Positions 52,913 through 63,100 of a stretch of DNA of 64,000 nucleotides are shown here, piece after piece. The notes below the pieces were generated by a model, which was not told the DNA's origin, did no database searches, and saw only the letters and a list, made by a program, of their open reading frames with translations. Every line of letters begins with the position of its first letter. Position 1 is the stretch's first letter. This stretch comes from Paraspadella gotoi (Eukaryota; Chaetognatha). The stretch covers positions 13,114,790 to 13,178,789 of the forward strand of contig CM119269.1 of assembly GCA_051294375.1 (NCBI GenBank), in the 5' to 3' direction. Made by a program: the position numbers and the translations under genes.

Positions 52913-55639
52913 CTCATCTCTCTGCTCTCTCTCTCTATCTCTCTTTCTGCCTCTATCTTCTGTTTCCGACTCCATCTCTCTCTCGCTCTCTCTCAGCCCT
53001 GGCAATGGCTCATGGGTTCCCTCAGTATCTTCTGCGTTTGGATCGATCTCGTTCTCTTCATCAGAAAATTCCCCACATTTGGTGAACGAAGCGATTGAAT
53101 TGCTGTTGTGATGTAGTGGATGATGGGTAGTTCAGATGCTGGAGTAGATTTGGTAAATGTAATGGATGCGTTCAGAACTGTTTGGATTGTCCAGTGAATG
53201 AGTTTGATTTGATTTAGTAGCAAAAACGATCACCGTCTCACGATGTCACTTTCACAGGCATCTACGTCGTGATGTTCACCGACATCTTGAGAACCTTCGG
53301 GAAATTCTTCGTCGTCTTCTTCCTCTTCATTCTCAGTTTCGCTTTCTCATTTCACTGCCTATTCAGGGACATGGTAAGACATGGAAAGACATGGAAAGAT
53401 ATGATAGAGGTGACGAGCAGGTTGTTTTTAGGGACACGGTGAGACAAGGCTAGATGCCAAGATATGTTTAAAAATTTCAAACATTTCTCAGGTGAGATGA
53501 CCTCTTTAGGTATATAGTAAGACAAGGCAAGACATGATAAGATTGGGACAAAGTTAAAAGTGATAAGGCATGATATTGTACTTGGGAATAAGTATGTACG
53601 ACTCGATAATTAGATATGCCTTCGTACATTTTTAAAAAAAGAAAGCAAAAATAGTAGAAAAATACTGCAATTATCCAAACCACCCCACCCACCCACCCCA
53701 CCTCCTCGCCTCGCCCCAATCCTTACCCTCCCACACAGTTCACCTTCGACGACCCCGGCTCCGCCATCATGAAGACAGCGGTGATGATGATCGGCGAGTT
53801 GGAGTACGACACGATGTTCGGGGCTGCGGAGGCGGACAAGGCGGATTTGGCGGTCGAGCGACGCCGCAGCTTTAATCTCCTCTTTTACGGCGTCTTCCTC
53901 ATCATAATGCCAATCATTCTCATGAATCTGTTGGTGAGCGGCGAAAGGGGCGGACGGCGGGGGTGAAGGTTCAAGCGGTGGGGAGTTTAATCCCGGGGGT
54001 AAGGTTGGGTGAGAAGTTGTTTTAAAGGACATTGACGACAATGTTGTCAGGCCGATCTGCTGCTTTACAACAGTAGTTTTTGACTCTTTTTTTTTTTTTC
54101 AAGCTCTTTTTCTCTCCTTTTTTTTTCAGGTCGGTTTGGCTGTCGACGACATCAAAGCAGTTCAAGAGCAAGCCGTCTTGAAAAGATTGGCCATGCAGGT
54201 TCGAAAGCATTTCATGAAAAAAATATTAAATTAAGCCTTGTCCGCGGTTGTTAATTTAGTATTTATTTGTTTAATTATTACTGTTACAATACCTTCAGAT
54301 CGAACTGGCGCTCGAAGTTTCCTCTCTCGTCCCGCATTGGCTGCGGAAACGATTCGTGCAAAGAACAGTCACAGTTCTGCCCAACAACACTTGGAGCAAC
54401 AAAATAAGAAAATGCTTCGGCTTCAGGTGAACACACGATATCAAAATGGGATATGATGTATAAAATTGTATATTGTATAATGTATATCTGAATGAATGAA
54501 TGGATAATTTATAAATTGGTTGTACCCGTTTACCATACCATGTTGGTGTCCTTTAAAAAACATAGTAAAAACAGTGATTGATTTTTTTTCTAGGTACAAC
54601 TACCATTCTTTGATTTAAAAGCTAATAATAATCTAAATTTTTTTTGTACAGACAATCCATAAGAAGATCAGAAGAAGTTAATTCCGCTCTTAATCCTGAA
54701 AAGGTTAGTTGTTTGTTATATTACCTATTTTTTGTTGAAACCATAAATTCTAAATTGTTTTTGCTCTGAAAACAAATTTACAGACGGATTTGGAAAAGTT
54801 AGCGGAAGATCAAAACAAATTGTCCAACAGCGTCAAGTCGCTTCAGGAAAATTTTCTTTCAATGGCCGATCAAAACGCGAGAATTGAGGAGATTTTGGGT
54901 AAGTTTTTAATGGAATTATTACTTTACTTACCTTCTTTCTCTCTCTCTTTTTAACGATTCCATCTTTTCTCTTCGTCTCTTTTACTCTAACCCTCAAATG
55001 TCTTGTCATTTTAACGAATGGGTCAATACAAACTAATCCTCTGTATTTACTCGTGTCGTTTATACTATTTATTGAATTCATTTGATTTATTTTAAAAATT
55101 CTTATTATTTCCATTTCCCAGTGGCTCTGGCGATGGAGAGAAAAGTGAAAATTCCCGCCGAAAGTCGTGATCTTTGGGGCGACAACTCGAGTTTCCGGTG
55201 AGACTGAATAATAAGAATCTCAATAATTAATTAATTAATTAATTATCCATAATCGGCGAACATGTTTTTCTAAAGTTACTATACGCCAATATTTTTATTA
55301 GACCTCCTCCCCACAAGGTTACTCTTTAAATGCCTTTTCATTTTTACATTGGCATCTTGAAACCTTTTAAATTTTTTTAAAAAATTAGAACTATACTATG
55401 TTTCCTAACTATCTAGGTCAGTTTCCTTCGTTCGACTGTTTCCTATTTTGCGGCTGTTTCACGAGGTTTTCATTTTTTCGAAATCTGGTTTCACGAGCCT
55501 TTTTTTTTAAATTCATTAATTATAACTATTTGTATTTCATGTTCTTAACAGAAACGTCTCTGACGAACCTGGGGATCGCCTTCCGCCTCCCGTCTTCAGA
55601 GACGAAGACAATTTAGGCGACGACGAAGGTCTCGTTTAA
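33395..55639 (+). CDS. TRPA1: TRPA-family cation channel with ~17 ankyrin repeats and alternative N-termini
   Basis: Chemo-/thermosensory tetrameric cation channel. 31 shared in-phase exons (1209 codons): 39036-39213, 39587-39699, 40460-40594, 40940-41117, 41459-41595, 41851-41922, 42027-42141, 42570-42735, 42912-43032, 43109-43215, 43488-43606, 43884-43975, 44443-44598, 45095-45231, 49569-49687, 49817-49972, 51103-51218, 51303-51371, 51563-51663, 51897-52027, 52441-52550, 52622-52696, 52997-53081, 53258-53373, 53739-53933, 54130-54198, 54299-54426, 54652-54703, 54784-54898, 55122-55197, 55552-55639. About 17 ankyrin repeats (first [19 protein letters not shown]) lead to the TRPA linker [15 protein letters not shown]1 to S6, filter [13 protein letters not shown]6 [16 protein letters not shown], the TRP-like helix and a C-terminal coiled coil. 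Three alternative 5' sets give about 1290, 1366 or 1386 aa. The filter Glu and GELEYD resemble invertebrate TRPA members more than vertebrate TRPA1, so subtype is open. Poly(A) signal at 56307-56312. Confidence 0.93.
34232..34298. repeat. (CT)n microsatellite
   Basis: Uninterrupted CT run between TRPA alternative first exons A and B. Confidence 0.97.
34453..34543. repeat. (CT)n microsatellite
   Basis: Second CT run in the same intron with two short TT/CT interruptions; creates a spurious Ser-Leu frame. Confidence 0.97.
35752..36694 (+). CDS. TRPA1: TRPA alternative first exons B1-B2
   Basis: B1, 35752-36109, starts [11 protein letters not shown], contains Ser/Pro-rich and [13 protein letters not shown] segments and ends in phase 1 (ACCG/gtagtg). 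B2, 36579-36694, starts at CCCTCAG/GC and ends in phase 0 (CATCAG/gtgatg), encoding a basic segment ([17 protein letters not shown]). Together 158 codons joining in phase to the shared exon at 39036. B2's acceptor abuts a 20-bp minisatellite. B1 could also splice to exon C2, which accepts the same phase. Confidence 0.55.
36180..36226. repeat. (GA)n microsatellite
   Basis: GA run 70 bases downstream of the TRPA exon B1 donor, opposite in strand composition to the CT runs at 34.2 and 37.6 kb. Confidence 0.97.
36375..36571 (+). repeat. 20-bp minisatellite (ACCACCCAAACTCAACC-type unit)
   Basis: About ten units of 20 bases with consensus AAAACCACCCAAACTCAACC, decaying at both ends. Its last unit merges with the CCCTAACCCTCAG acceptor of TRPA exon B2, so the repeat supplies what would normally be the branch-point and pyrimidine region. 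Confidence 0.9.
36994..37325. mobile_element. TIR element with degenerate TTAGGG-like interior (copy 1)
   Basis: Left end GGCCTTATTTCTCGGAAC then CCACATTTAG; right end, reverse-complemented, CTCTTTTCCCAGAGCGCCCT. Both resemble the ends of the element at 46588-47082. The interior (37023-37160) is an irregular run of GGTTAGGG/GGTTTAAGG-like words; the rest is AT-rich. No coding capacity. It lies between TRPA exons B2 and C1. Confidence 0.55.
37508..37517. other. Assembly gap (10 N)
   Basis: Ten N bases between TRPA exons B2 and C1, close to a long CT microsatellite. Confidence 1.
37602..37699. repeat. (CT)n microsatellite
   Basis: Long CT run 240 bases upstream of TRPA alternative first exon C1, with one interruption near 37621. 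Confidence 0.97.
37939..38584 (+). CDS. TRPA1: TRPA alternative first exons C1-C2 (acidic N-terminus)
   Basis: C1, 37939-38158, starts [15 protein letters not shown] and then encodes a long Asp/Asn run, ending in phase 1 (CTTA/gtgagt). C2, 38271-38584, starts after GCGAAG and ends in phase 0 at WWIFQ/gtggcg; it contains [16 protein letters not shown] and [20 protein letters not shown]. Together 178 codons, in phase with the shared exon at 39036. C2's acceptor is weak and chosen by phase. Confidence 0.55.
39184..39430 (+). repeat. TRPA1: 51-bp tandem repeat copying the exon/intron border of the first shared TRPA exon
   Basis: The last 30 bases of the exon (TTGTTCAGCTACTTGTGG and GAAAAGGGAGCAG) plus the splice donor and 20 intron bases (TTAATGAATGAATGAATTAA) recur about five times head to tail, the last copy decayed. 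The first unit contains the real exon end at 39213; the downstream units carry intact donor-like GCAG/gttgat sites. Confidence 0.9.
40640..40800. repeat. Degenerate GGTTAGG-like repeat tract
   Basis: Irregular AAGGGTTAGG, TAGGGATATC and TTAGGGTTAATG words in TRPA intron 3, similar to the interiors of the TIR elements at 37.0 and 46.6 kb, but without clear ends. Confidence 0.4.
44853..44955. repeat. 44-bp near-perfect inverted repeat in TRPA intron 13
   Basis: Arms 44853-44896 and 44912-44955 are reverse complements with one mismatch, separated by a 15-base A-rich loop. The pre-mRNA would form a long hairpin. No coding capacity; probably a small foldback element. Confidence 0.9.
45811..46050 (+). 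mobile_element. tRNA-derived SINE, family 1 (plus copy)
   Basis: A-box-like TGGCTCATTGAG at about 45822 and B-box-like GGGTTTAATCCC at about 45866 have tRNA spacing. An unrelated body with CCAGGACCTGTTCCATGGC and TTAGCGCTTTATCC follows. A second copy in opposite orientation lies at 61384-61584, giving independent support that it is a dispersed element. It is in TRPA intron 14, downstream of the nested fibrinogen-related gene. Confidence 0.8.
46197..48568 (-). CDS. Secreted fibrinogen-related protein nested antisense in TRPA intron 14
   Basis: Four in-phase exons: 48400-48568, 47745-48119, 47137-47394 and 46197-46555; 1161 bases, 386 aa. Signal peptide ([15 protein letters not shown]), then a small module ([12 protein letters not shown]...FVVECTDT) shared with the gene at 57-64 kb. 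Next comes a 125-residue Ser/Thr/Pro/Asn-rich stalk. A divergent fibrinogen-like C-terminal domain follows: [49 protein letters not shown]. It ends C-x3-C-x2-C ([12 protein letters not shown]) then [10 protein letters not shown]. The usual WTVIQRR and calcium-site residues are changed, so ligand binding cannot be assumed. Role is inferred as extracellular recognition. Intron 3 contains the TIR element. The nesting is direct from coordinates: TRPA exons 14 and 15 flank it. Confidence 0.75.
46588..47082. mobile_element. TIR element with degenerate TTAGGG-like interior (copy 2)
   Basis: Ends TTTTTCCCAGAACGCCCCAT (left) and, reverse-complemented, GGCCTTATTTTCTCACACCG then CCCCATTT (right). Inside, a GGTTAAGGTTTAGG-type tract (46620-46725) is answered by its complement CCTTAACCTAATC (46890-47010), around a GGGTACCC palindrome near 46797. 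It fills most of intron 3 of the nested fibrinogen-related gene. Confidence 0.6.
52862..52995. repeat. (CT)n-rich tract forming a TRPA splice acceptor region
   Basis: CT-rich sequence runs up to the acceptor of TRPA exon 23 at 52997 and acts as an unusually long polypyrimidine tract. Confidence 0.9.
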
Positions 55640-57175
55640 AAACCAACAAAAAACTAAAATGATTTAAAAAAATTGATTATCGTTGTGAGTTTTTAAGACT
55701 CATAATCGTTGTCTGTTCGTTGATTCGTTAGTCCAAACCGGCGACATTTTAATCTCGAAAGGAAAACTTTTTGATTTCTTTTAAAAAACCTTAAAACCTC
55801 CTTATATCAAGAATATTTTTTCAACTATCTGCTTACTTAGTGATCTTCTAAGAAATTATTAGCCTTTTCAAAGTGAAACTATTTATTTTGTAGTTTTTTA
55901 AAAACTATTGAACTAATTAATAATGAACGTTGAGTGTGATTTAGTTATTATTGATTGATTGTTCTTAATGTATTACCATGTTTAACAAAAGTTTCTTGCT
56001 TACATTTTTGTATGTTGTAATTATGTATTGTCAATTTTCTGCAGTATGGAATTATAATATTGTAGCTATATCTGATACATTATTTGGATTATAGAAGAAT
56101 TACTAAGTGGGTGAAAAAATTTGTAAACTTCTGTGCATTGTACCACAAAAAAAAGATTGAAATATGTGAAGAAAAAACCTTAATAGGCATAAGTTGTAAG
56201 ACAATTTTAGAATTATTTGCAATTGAAAAATATACAGATTATAAATAGAAAGTAGATACATATATTGTATAGATATTTAAAACCTAGTTAAAAATTTCAG
56301 TTTTAAAATAAACCATTGAAAAGACAGTAATAATTGTTGTTTTAGTGACAGAGTCGCTCAATATAAGCAGTCCCTGAGCTTTGGATCAGGCTGTAACACC
56401 ATGTTACAGGCTGGTTAAGCGCCCTGTCCCTCTTAACTGCTAGAACCCTGGACCTTGGGTTGGGAGGCGAATGACTTGCCTCCTGCACCAATGGTTGCTG
56501 ATGAAGGGTTGGTGGATTTTAGTCCACCATACATTTTCCCCTCCCCGAGGGAGAAGTCTGTTGTCTCTTCAGTGAATTGTTGTGGAAAGTGCGTCGCCAA
56601 GTGGAGGCATGTCGCCTGAAAGTGTTGTTGCTGTTGTGTTTGGAAGTCGAGCTCAAGAGACAGTAATAATTGTTGTGAGTGACAGAGCCGTTCAATATAA
56701 GCAGTCCCTGAGCTTCGGATAAGGCTGTAACACCGTGTTACAGGAGGGTTAAGCGCCCCGTCCCTCTTAACTGCTAGGCGACCACCAGACTAGAACCCCG
56801 GACCTTTGGGTTGGGAGGCGAATGACTTGTTAGTTTTTAATTTTAAAGATAAGGTTGAAAGTTAAGGGATCAGGTAAGTGATTAGGTTAAGGATTAGGGA
56901 TTAGGTTAGTGATTAGGTTTAGGATTAAGGAATAGGTTAAAGATTATATGAAGGATTAAGCTTTTAGGATTAAAAGTTAGAGTTAGTGATTAATGATTAC
57001 GTTTTAGGGATAGTTTTAAAGAAAAGTTCTGGGTTGGAGATTATATTTTAGGCTTGGTAATAGATTAAGTTTATACAGAGTTAAAATTAAATTCGTGGGT
57101 TAAGGAACATAAAAGATTCACTTTTTAAGAAAAGAGTCGATTTTTCTTCTCATACGTTCAAAACGTTTCGTATCA
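55640..57175. other. TRPA 3' UTR and repeat-rich spacer
   Basis: The TRPA 3' UTR probably ends after AATAAA at 56307-56312. Repeats follow: the duplicated element 56321-56840, then GGTTAGGG-like degenerate repeats (about 56850-57080) resembling the TIR-element interiors. No gene recognised. Confidence 0.6.
56321..56840. repeat. Two direct copies of a dispersed repeat (family 3)
   Basis: 56321-56500 and 56659-56840 share AGACAGTAATAATTGTTG, AATATAAGCAGTCCCTGAGC and GTTGGGAGGCGAATGACTTG. Between them lies a hairpin GGTGGATTTTAGTCCACC (56508-56525). It may be SINE-derived, but RNA polymerase III boxes are not clear. Confidence 0.6.
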
Positions 57176-60100
57176 TCATGAATTTCTTCTGATTGCCATT
57201 ATGGTTTCTTTCGGGATTTTCCAATCATTTAAGCTCTTCACAGTTCGGGCACAATTGAGGCAAAATTCATTGCATTTTTCCTTGTTGCTGTACCACCACC
57301 TGGCACGATTGTTGCACCTATAAATAAGGTACAAGTTTATGATATGGCAACGGAGGGACATGTATGATGCCTGGGGTGTGAGGCATCTCCCGACAGCGGG
57401 CGCTCAGGGTTTTGGACCTGCAGTGACCACCGTCACTGGCTTGTTTATGCCGATACCATCACACTTTAACCAGCGTGACCGTGAGGGGATTGAACCCAGA
57501 ACTCACGGTTGGTGAACGAGTACTTTGCAGTCCAAGCCAATGGGACAAGCTGAGTTTTACCAAGCTATACGGGAGGCGAATTTAGGATTCGCCACAATGA
57601 ACCCTTCTCAGCACACGGCATAATTACAACTCTTTTTACGTTTAATCTTAAGGCATAAAGTATAAAGCAATTCGTACTAGGATTTACAAGTGAATTTTTA
57701 TCTTTATAAGCCAATAATTTATTATATATATTATTATAAAGCAATATTTCGATTCTTATGGACGAATCATTTTTCAAAGTGAAAATAACATAAAAAGTCA
57801 CAAAGTAAGAGAGAGAGAGAGAGAGAGGTTTGATTTGACTGATTTGAATAAGTTCTATTGCACCTAGAATGTCCTTACACTCCTTAAGGCGACATTAACT
57901 TAAACAGTGAGTTACAAAATTCGTTTTTAAGTCTACTACAGTGGTTTACATTCATATTTAATATGAATATCTTCGCTAAGAGTGTGTGGGTGAAGTTTAA
58001 CACTTAACGAACGAGGTTGGTTTAATTCATAAGTGAAACTGTGTTGTAGATTTCAATATTAGACAATTGTTATGGTAAACTAAGATTTAAAATATAGGCA
58101 CACGGACGGTTCAGTTCGGAATCAAACTCAAAACGTTTGAAGTTAAGGAAAAACAGTTTTAATGGCGAAAAACAAAGAATTATTTAGTATTGATACATCG
58201 GACAATGTCCACAGTCCTAACGACTTCCCTCTGCGTTGGCACAGCGAGTAACCGCTCCAGTGATTTGCGGCGTCGCTGAGGGTGGGAAGCCATCAAAGCC
58301 AACAGTGAGATGCCCCATCCCAATGGGCATCANNNNNNNNNNNNNNNNNNNNNNNNNCATCACAGGCCAACCCGGCTGTAGCCATAGTTTACTAAATTAA
58401 ACATGCGTTACAAATTAATTTGGTATTAAAAATTTATGACATTCCGCCAAGAACCGCGCGATTGATTCGATTGCATTACAGTTATATTCAAAATTATTTT
58501 CCTCCTTTCTAATTCTAGGAACGGAAAGATTGTAGCTCAAAAAGCACGGACTTAATTAATAACCGTAATCATTTGGTTTAAGCCGTACGGCCATTCAAAC
58601 AATATTCATACTCTCACGAATCCCCAACAACAGACTCACGAATCCCCTTCCCCTCACTTCCCCGTTTTTCTCTCCAGTGACAGGTCACTTCCGTGCGAAG
58701 GTCCATCTCGATGTCGATGCCGTGAATCAATTGGCCTTGGATAGGGATTTTGGATCAGCTTTGAGGAGAGGTTCGTCGGTCAAATCGTCAGTGTTTGCTT
58801 GAGTTTGCTGTAGACACCTGTCTGCTATAATTTTTTCATGTCCGTTCTCTCAATTGGAACCAGGTCAAGAACACCGATGACCATAAAAATCGAAATATTT
58901 GCAAATAAAAATAAAAATGCACTTGTAAATCCTACTACGAATTGCTTTATACAATATCAATTTTTCGTTTTGTTTTTTATTACGTTTCCATATGAGTCGT
59001 ATTACAGTAGAGTTTCTTTAAAGTTACGATGTCGGGAATTTTATTTTTTTCTGTTAATAGCTAAGGTTACTCACTCGGAACTGCAGAAAATTCCCGCCCG
59101 TCAAAAGTCGAAATTCAAATTGAGTATATTCAAAATATTTTCCTCGCTTTCTAATTCTAGGAACGGAAAGATTGTAGCTCAAAAAGTCACGGACTAATTA
59201 TAACCATAATCATTTGGTTTAAGCCGTACGGGCCATCAAACAATATNNNNNNNNNNNNNNNNNNNNNNNNNNNNNNNNNNNNNNNNNNNNNNNNNNNNNN
59301 NNNNNNNNNNNNNNNNNNNNNNNNNNNNNNNNNNNNAAAAGAAGAAGAGATTTTTTTTTTAATAATTTTCATTCATTTTGGTTTTATTTCATTTGCTTCT
59401 TTGTTTTTTTAAAGAGTGAAATAAAAAAATAGCAAAATAGGATATATTATTTTATATAAGAATTTAATTTGCAAGAAAATGTATGCAATTATTTGCATGT
59501 GCATATATATTATATTTCAATATATTCTTTGATGTAAATGCATAAAATTAATTGAAAGGAAAAATGAAAAAAAATTGGGAGAAAAATAGTAAGAAAAGAA
59601 AAAAAATACTGGAAGGAAAGAAAAAAATGAAAAAAGGTAAAAAGAAAGGGGAAAAAATGAGAAAAAAGAAAGGGGAAAAGAAGGAGGGGAAAAAAGAGAA
59701 AGAAAAAGAAAGGTACAGAAGGAGATTAGTATAGAAAAAGATTAAAAGGGTTGAAAATAACAAAGGAAAAAAATAGGAAAAAATGGAAAAGAAAGAAGAG
59801 GTGAAAAAATATGGTGAGAAAAGGAGAGGAGAATAAGAGAGGACAAGAAAAAATTACTTTTCTTTAAAAAATCTAAGATTTTATACCAAAAAATAAAAAA
59901 AAATCATATTTAAAAATTAACGCGAATTTAACCGTTAAAATAAATATATTAACGGTTAGGTTAAAATTATTTTTAACCGTTAATAACCGTTAACTGTTAA
60001 CGGTTATCGTAACCCTAATTATAACCGTAATCATTTGGTTTAAGCCGTACGGGCCATCAAACAATATTCATACTCTCACGAATCCCCAAACAACAGACTC

Positions 60101-63100
60101 ACGAATCCCCTTCCCCCTCACTTCCCCGTTTCTCGTCCAGTGACAAGGTCACTCCGTGCGAAGGTCCATCTCGATGTCGATGCGTGAATCAATTGGCCTT
60201 GGATAGGATTTTGGATCAGCTTTGGAGGAGAGGTTCGTCGGTCAAATCGTCAGTGTTTGCTATGAGTTTGCTGTGAGACACCTGTCTGCTATAATTTTTT
60301 TCATGTCCGTCTCTCAATTGGAACCCAGGTAAGAACACCGATGACCATAAAAATCGAAATATTTGCAAATAAAAATAAAAATGCACTTGTAAATCCTACT
60401 ACGAATTGCTTTATACTATATCAATTTTTTGTTTTGTTTTATTTTACGTTTCCATATGAGTCGTATTATAGTAGAGTTTGCTATAAAGTTACAGCGAATT
60501 TTATTTTTTTCTGTTAATAGCTAAGGTTACTCACTCGGACTGCAGAAATTCCCGCCCGTCAAAGTCGAAATTCAAATTGAAAAAGTGTCGTTCATCCATT
60601 CCAGTCAGATTCATGGAGAGAATCGGACCCAAATGAGCTCGAAATGAGTCAACTGGAGATTCGACGCCAAAACTGGAAAAGACCACGAATCCCCAGTGGC
60701 CTTGGAAAGGGTCGATCTCTACGCGAGTCGATCTTTCTGCATTTAAAGAGAATCACGAGGAAATGTTACATGGACATGGACGTTGTTTACCATCGATGGG
60801 TCCCTCTCTGGCTATCACGACGCAGATTGTGGTTGTCCAAACCATTTTCCAACTTAAATAAGAAATTGAAAACTTTTCTAAAATTTATGAATTGTGTTTC
60901 CAATACGTGTTTTGAACTAGTTTGGGTTATACTGAATCAACCATGTTTAATTAGATAAGCATACGGTACGAGAAACCTAGTATAGTATTATCACAGTGGT
61001 TCTCAAACGCGGAGTCACTTTTCAACATTTTTTCCTCAAAATTTTAAGTTTTTAACGCTGATTGTAAAGTTATCTGATATAAAAATAAATTTTTTTGGTG
61101 ATTTGTTATTATAAAAAACAAGTTTGAGCAAACAATGTCGGTTCTGCCCACGATCATTATCGGTAATTAATTAATTAATAATTAAATAATTAATTAATTA
61201 CAGAATTAATTAATTGATTGACTGATTATTTAATTATTGATTAATTAATTGACTAATTGATTAATTAACTGATTAATTATTTGATTAATTAATACATCTT
61301 GCATTTACATTTAATATAAAAAGAAAAAGAAGCATAATCAATTATGAAACAAGTTTTTTGTTTTTTCAATTAAAACTCATTTCTTTGGATAAGGCGCTAA
61401 GTGGGCTGAAGAAGACTATCCGTAACTTCTAAAACCTCCTCTCGCAGCCATGGAACGGGTCCTGGGCTTGGAACCAGGCCTACGGCCGTCCTCACGCTTC
61501 CCGCAAGGTAGGTACCGGGTTGGGATTGAACCCGGTACTTAGTGGTCATGAGCTGATGGCTTTACTCAATGAGCCACCGGTCATAACAAAAAGTATTATG
61601 CTTAATATATATGATATAAGTGAGTGCCCCAACAAGATTGAGGGGGCGGACCGACGGACCGACAAAGTGAATTATAGAGTCGGGATCTGCTGATAAGCAG
61701 ATCCGACTAAAAATTTTATGTAAAACCTAGCTTATTTATTATGGTAACTATTATTTATCAACAAAGACGTTTTTTCAGAAATTTTTTTCCCCCAAACTAA
61801 AATTTTCATTTTTAAAAAGAAGCTAAAGACTAGAGTAAAGAGCCAAAGAGTCAGAAGTGACCGCAGCCCCAGGGGAATATAGTAGGCATCTCCTTCCTTC
61901 CATGTACCATCATCAGGAGACATACTTAGAGGGGTATGACCCTTTGGGAAGATGTGTAGTGATATAGTATCACTAGTTCACTACCCATTGGATACGGGGC
62001 ACATAAAGTGTTGGGGCTATACACACTTACAGAGAGGCATGGCAACCTTCTCACGTCTCTGTCACTTCAAGAGCAACTATCTGAGCTAGAATGTTACAAA
62101 TCGGTGAAAAAAAAAAGTAAAATATTTTTCTATTAGTGTGAAAAATTTTATAACCTGATAGCTCTTCGTTTCGATTATATTACAAGTTTTTTCGGATCAC
62201 TCCTGATGGAAGTCCCTGTAGAATGAACCTAGAATCTACGTAGGATGAACCTTGAATGTCGCCTTAAGATTTTATAGGAGCTTGTCTAGATGCCTGGATA
62301 TTACTCATTGGGTCAGTGCCGACTGAAGTAATTTTTATAAAACCTTACTACCTTGAAATTCCCATTTCATCATGAAGGCCATCTCGGGAGACGACGGAGA
62401 CGTTATGTTGGTCAGCTTGTAAAGTCTCTTCAGCCCGATCCATACTTCGCCAGAGAGACAAGCCTCCGTGTTGGATTCGTTGTGGACGGCGCCGGCCAAC
62501 ACTTGCAGATCGCAGGCAGCCTCGGAAGCGAATCCGTGTGTGTAGTCTTTATCCCTGAATTCTGAAAACTTACTCGAAGGAAAATTCCTCAATACAACGA
62601 AATTATTATTCATCGTGTCCACACGCGGATTCTCCACACGTCGTTGAACCAGAATCCAATCACCAGAACGAACGTCGTCCACAGAAAACGTCACTGTTTA
62701 GAAAAAAAAAACATCAAAACCTTAATCCAAATAGATATTTTTTAAAACTAAATATTCTCTTCTATCACTCTAGTTTTAATGCAAAAAAACCGTTTGATGG
62801 TCTGTGATTTTTCTTATAAAAAAAATTTTGTTGTGAAAACAAAAAGGCAACTTTTTTCGTCTTAAACTAAGTTAAATTATTTCATACTTTCTTCTTTACA
62901 CAAATTACGAATGGCGGTCATCAATGTCTGTTCTAGTCCAGGAGTCACCGTTACCATTTCCCATTTACTGAATTATATCTTGATCGATTAAGAATAAGAA
63001 AATACGAGTTCTATTTTTTTTTTCACTTCTTAATCCTTACTATTTATTTTTTTAGTCGTCGCGTCAGCCATTGTCGTTTCCAGAGTTGATTCGGCCGTCC

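Noticed and set aside
56495-56530. Second hammerhead candidate (CTGATGA followed by a hairpin)
   Set aside because: The hairpin GGTGGA/TCCACC is present but no GAAA core block or closing stem follows.
60644-60958. 104-codon plus-strand open frame
   Set aside because: Begins just after the stop of the unrecognised gene fragment, in a region with known homopolymer errors; no recognisable content, likely 3' UTR.
62890-62966. Possible extra exon of the right-hand fibrinogen-related gene (frame WEMVTVTPGLEQTLM)
   Set aside because: Neither flanking junction fits: exon 2 leaves phase 1 and this piece would need phase 2, whereas exon 2 joins directly in phase to the exon at 62693.
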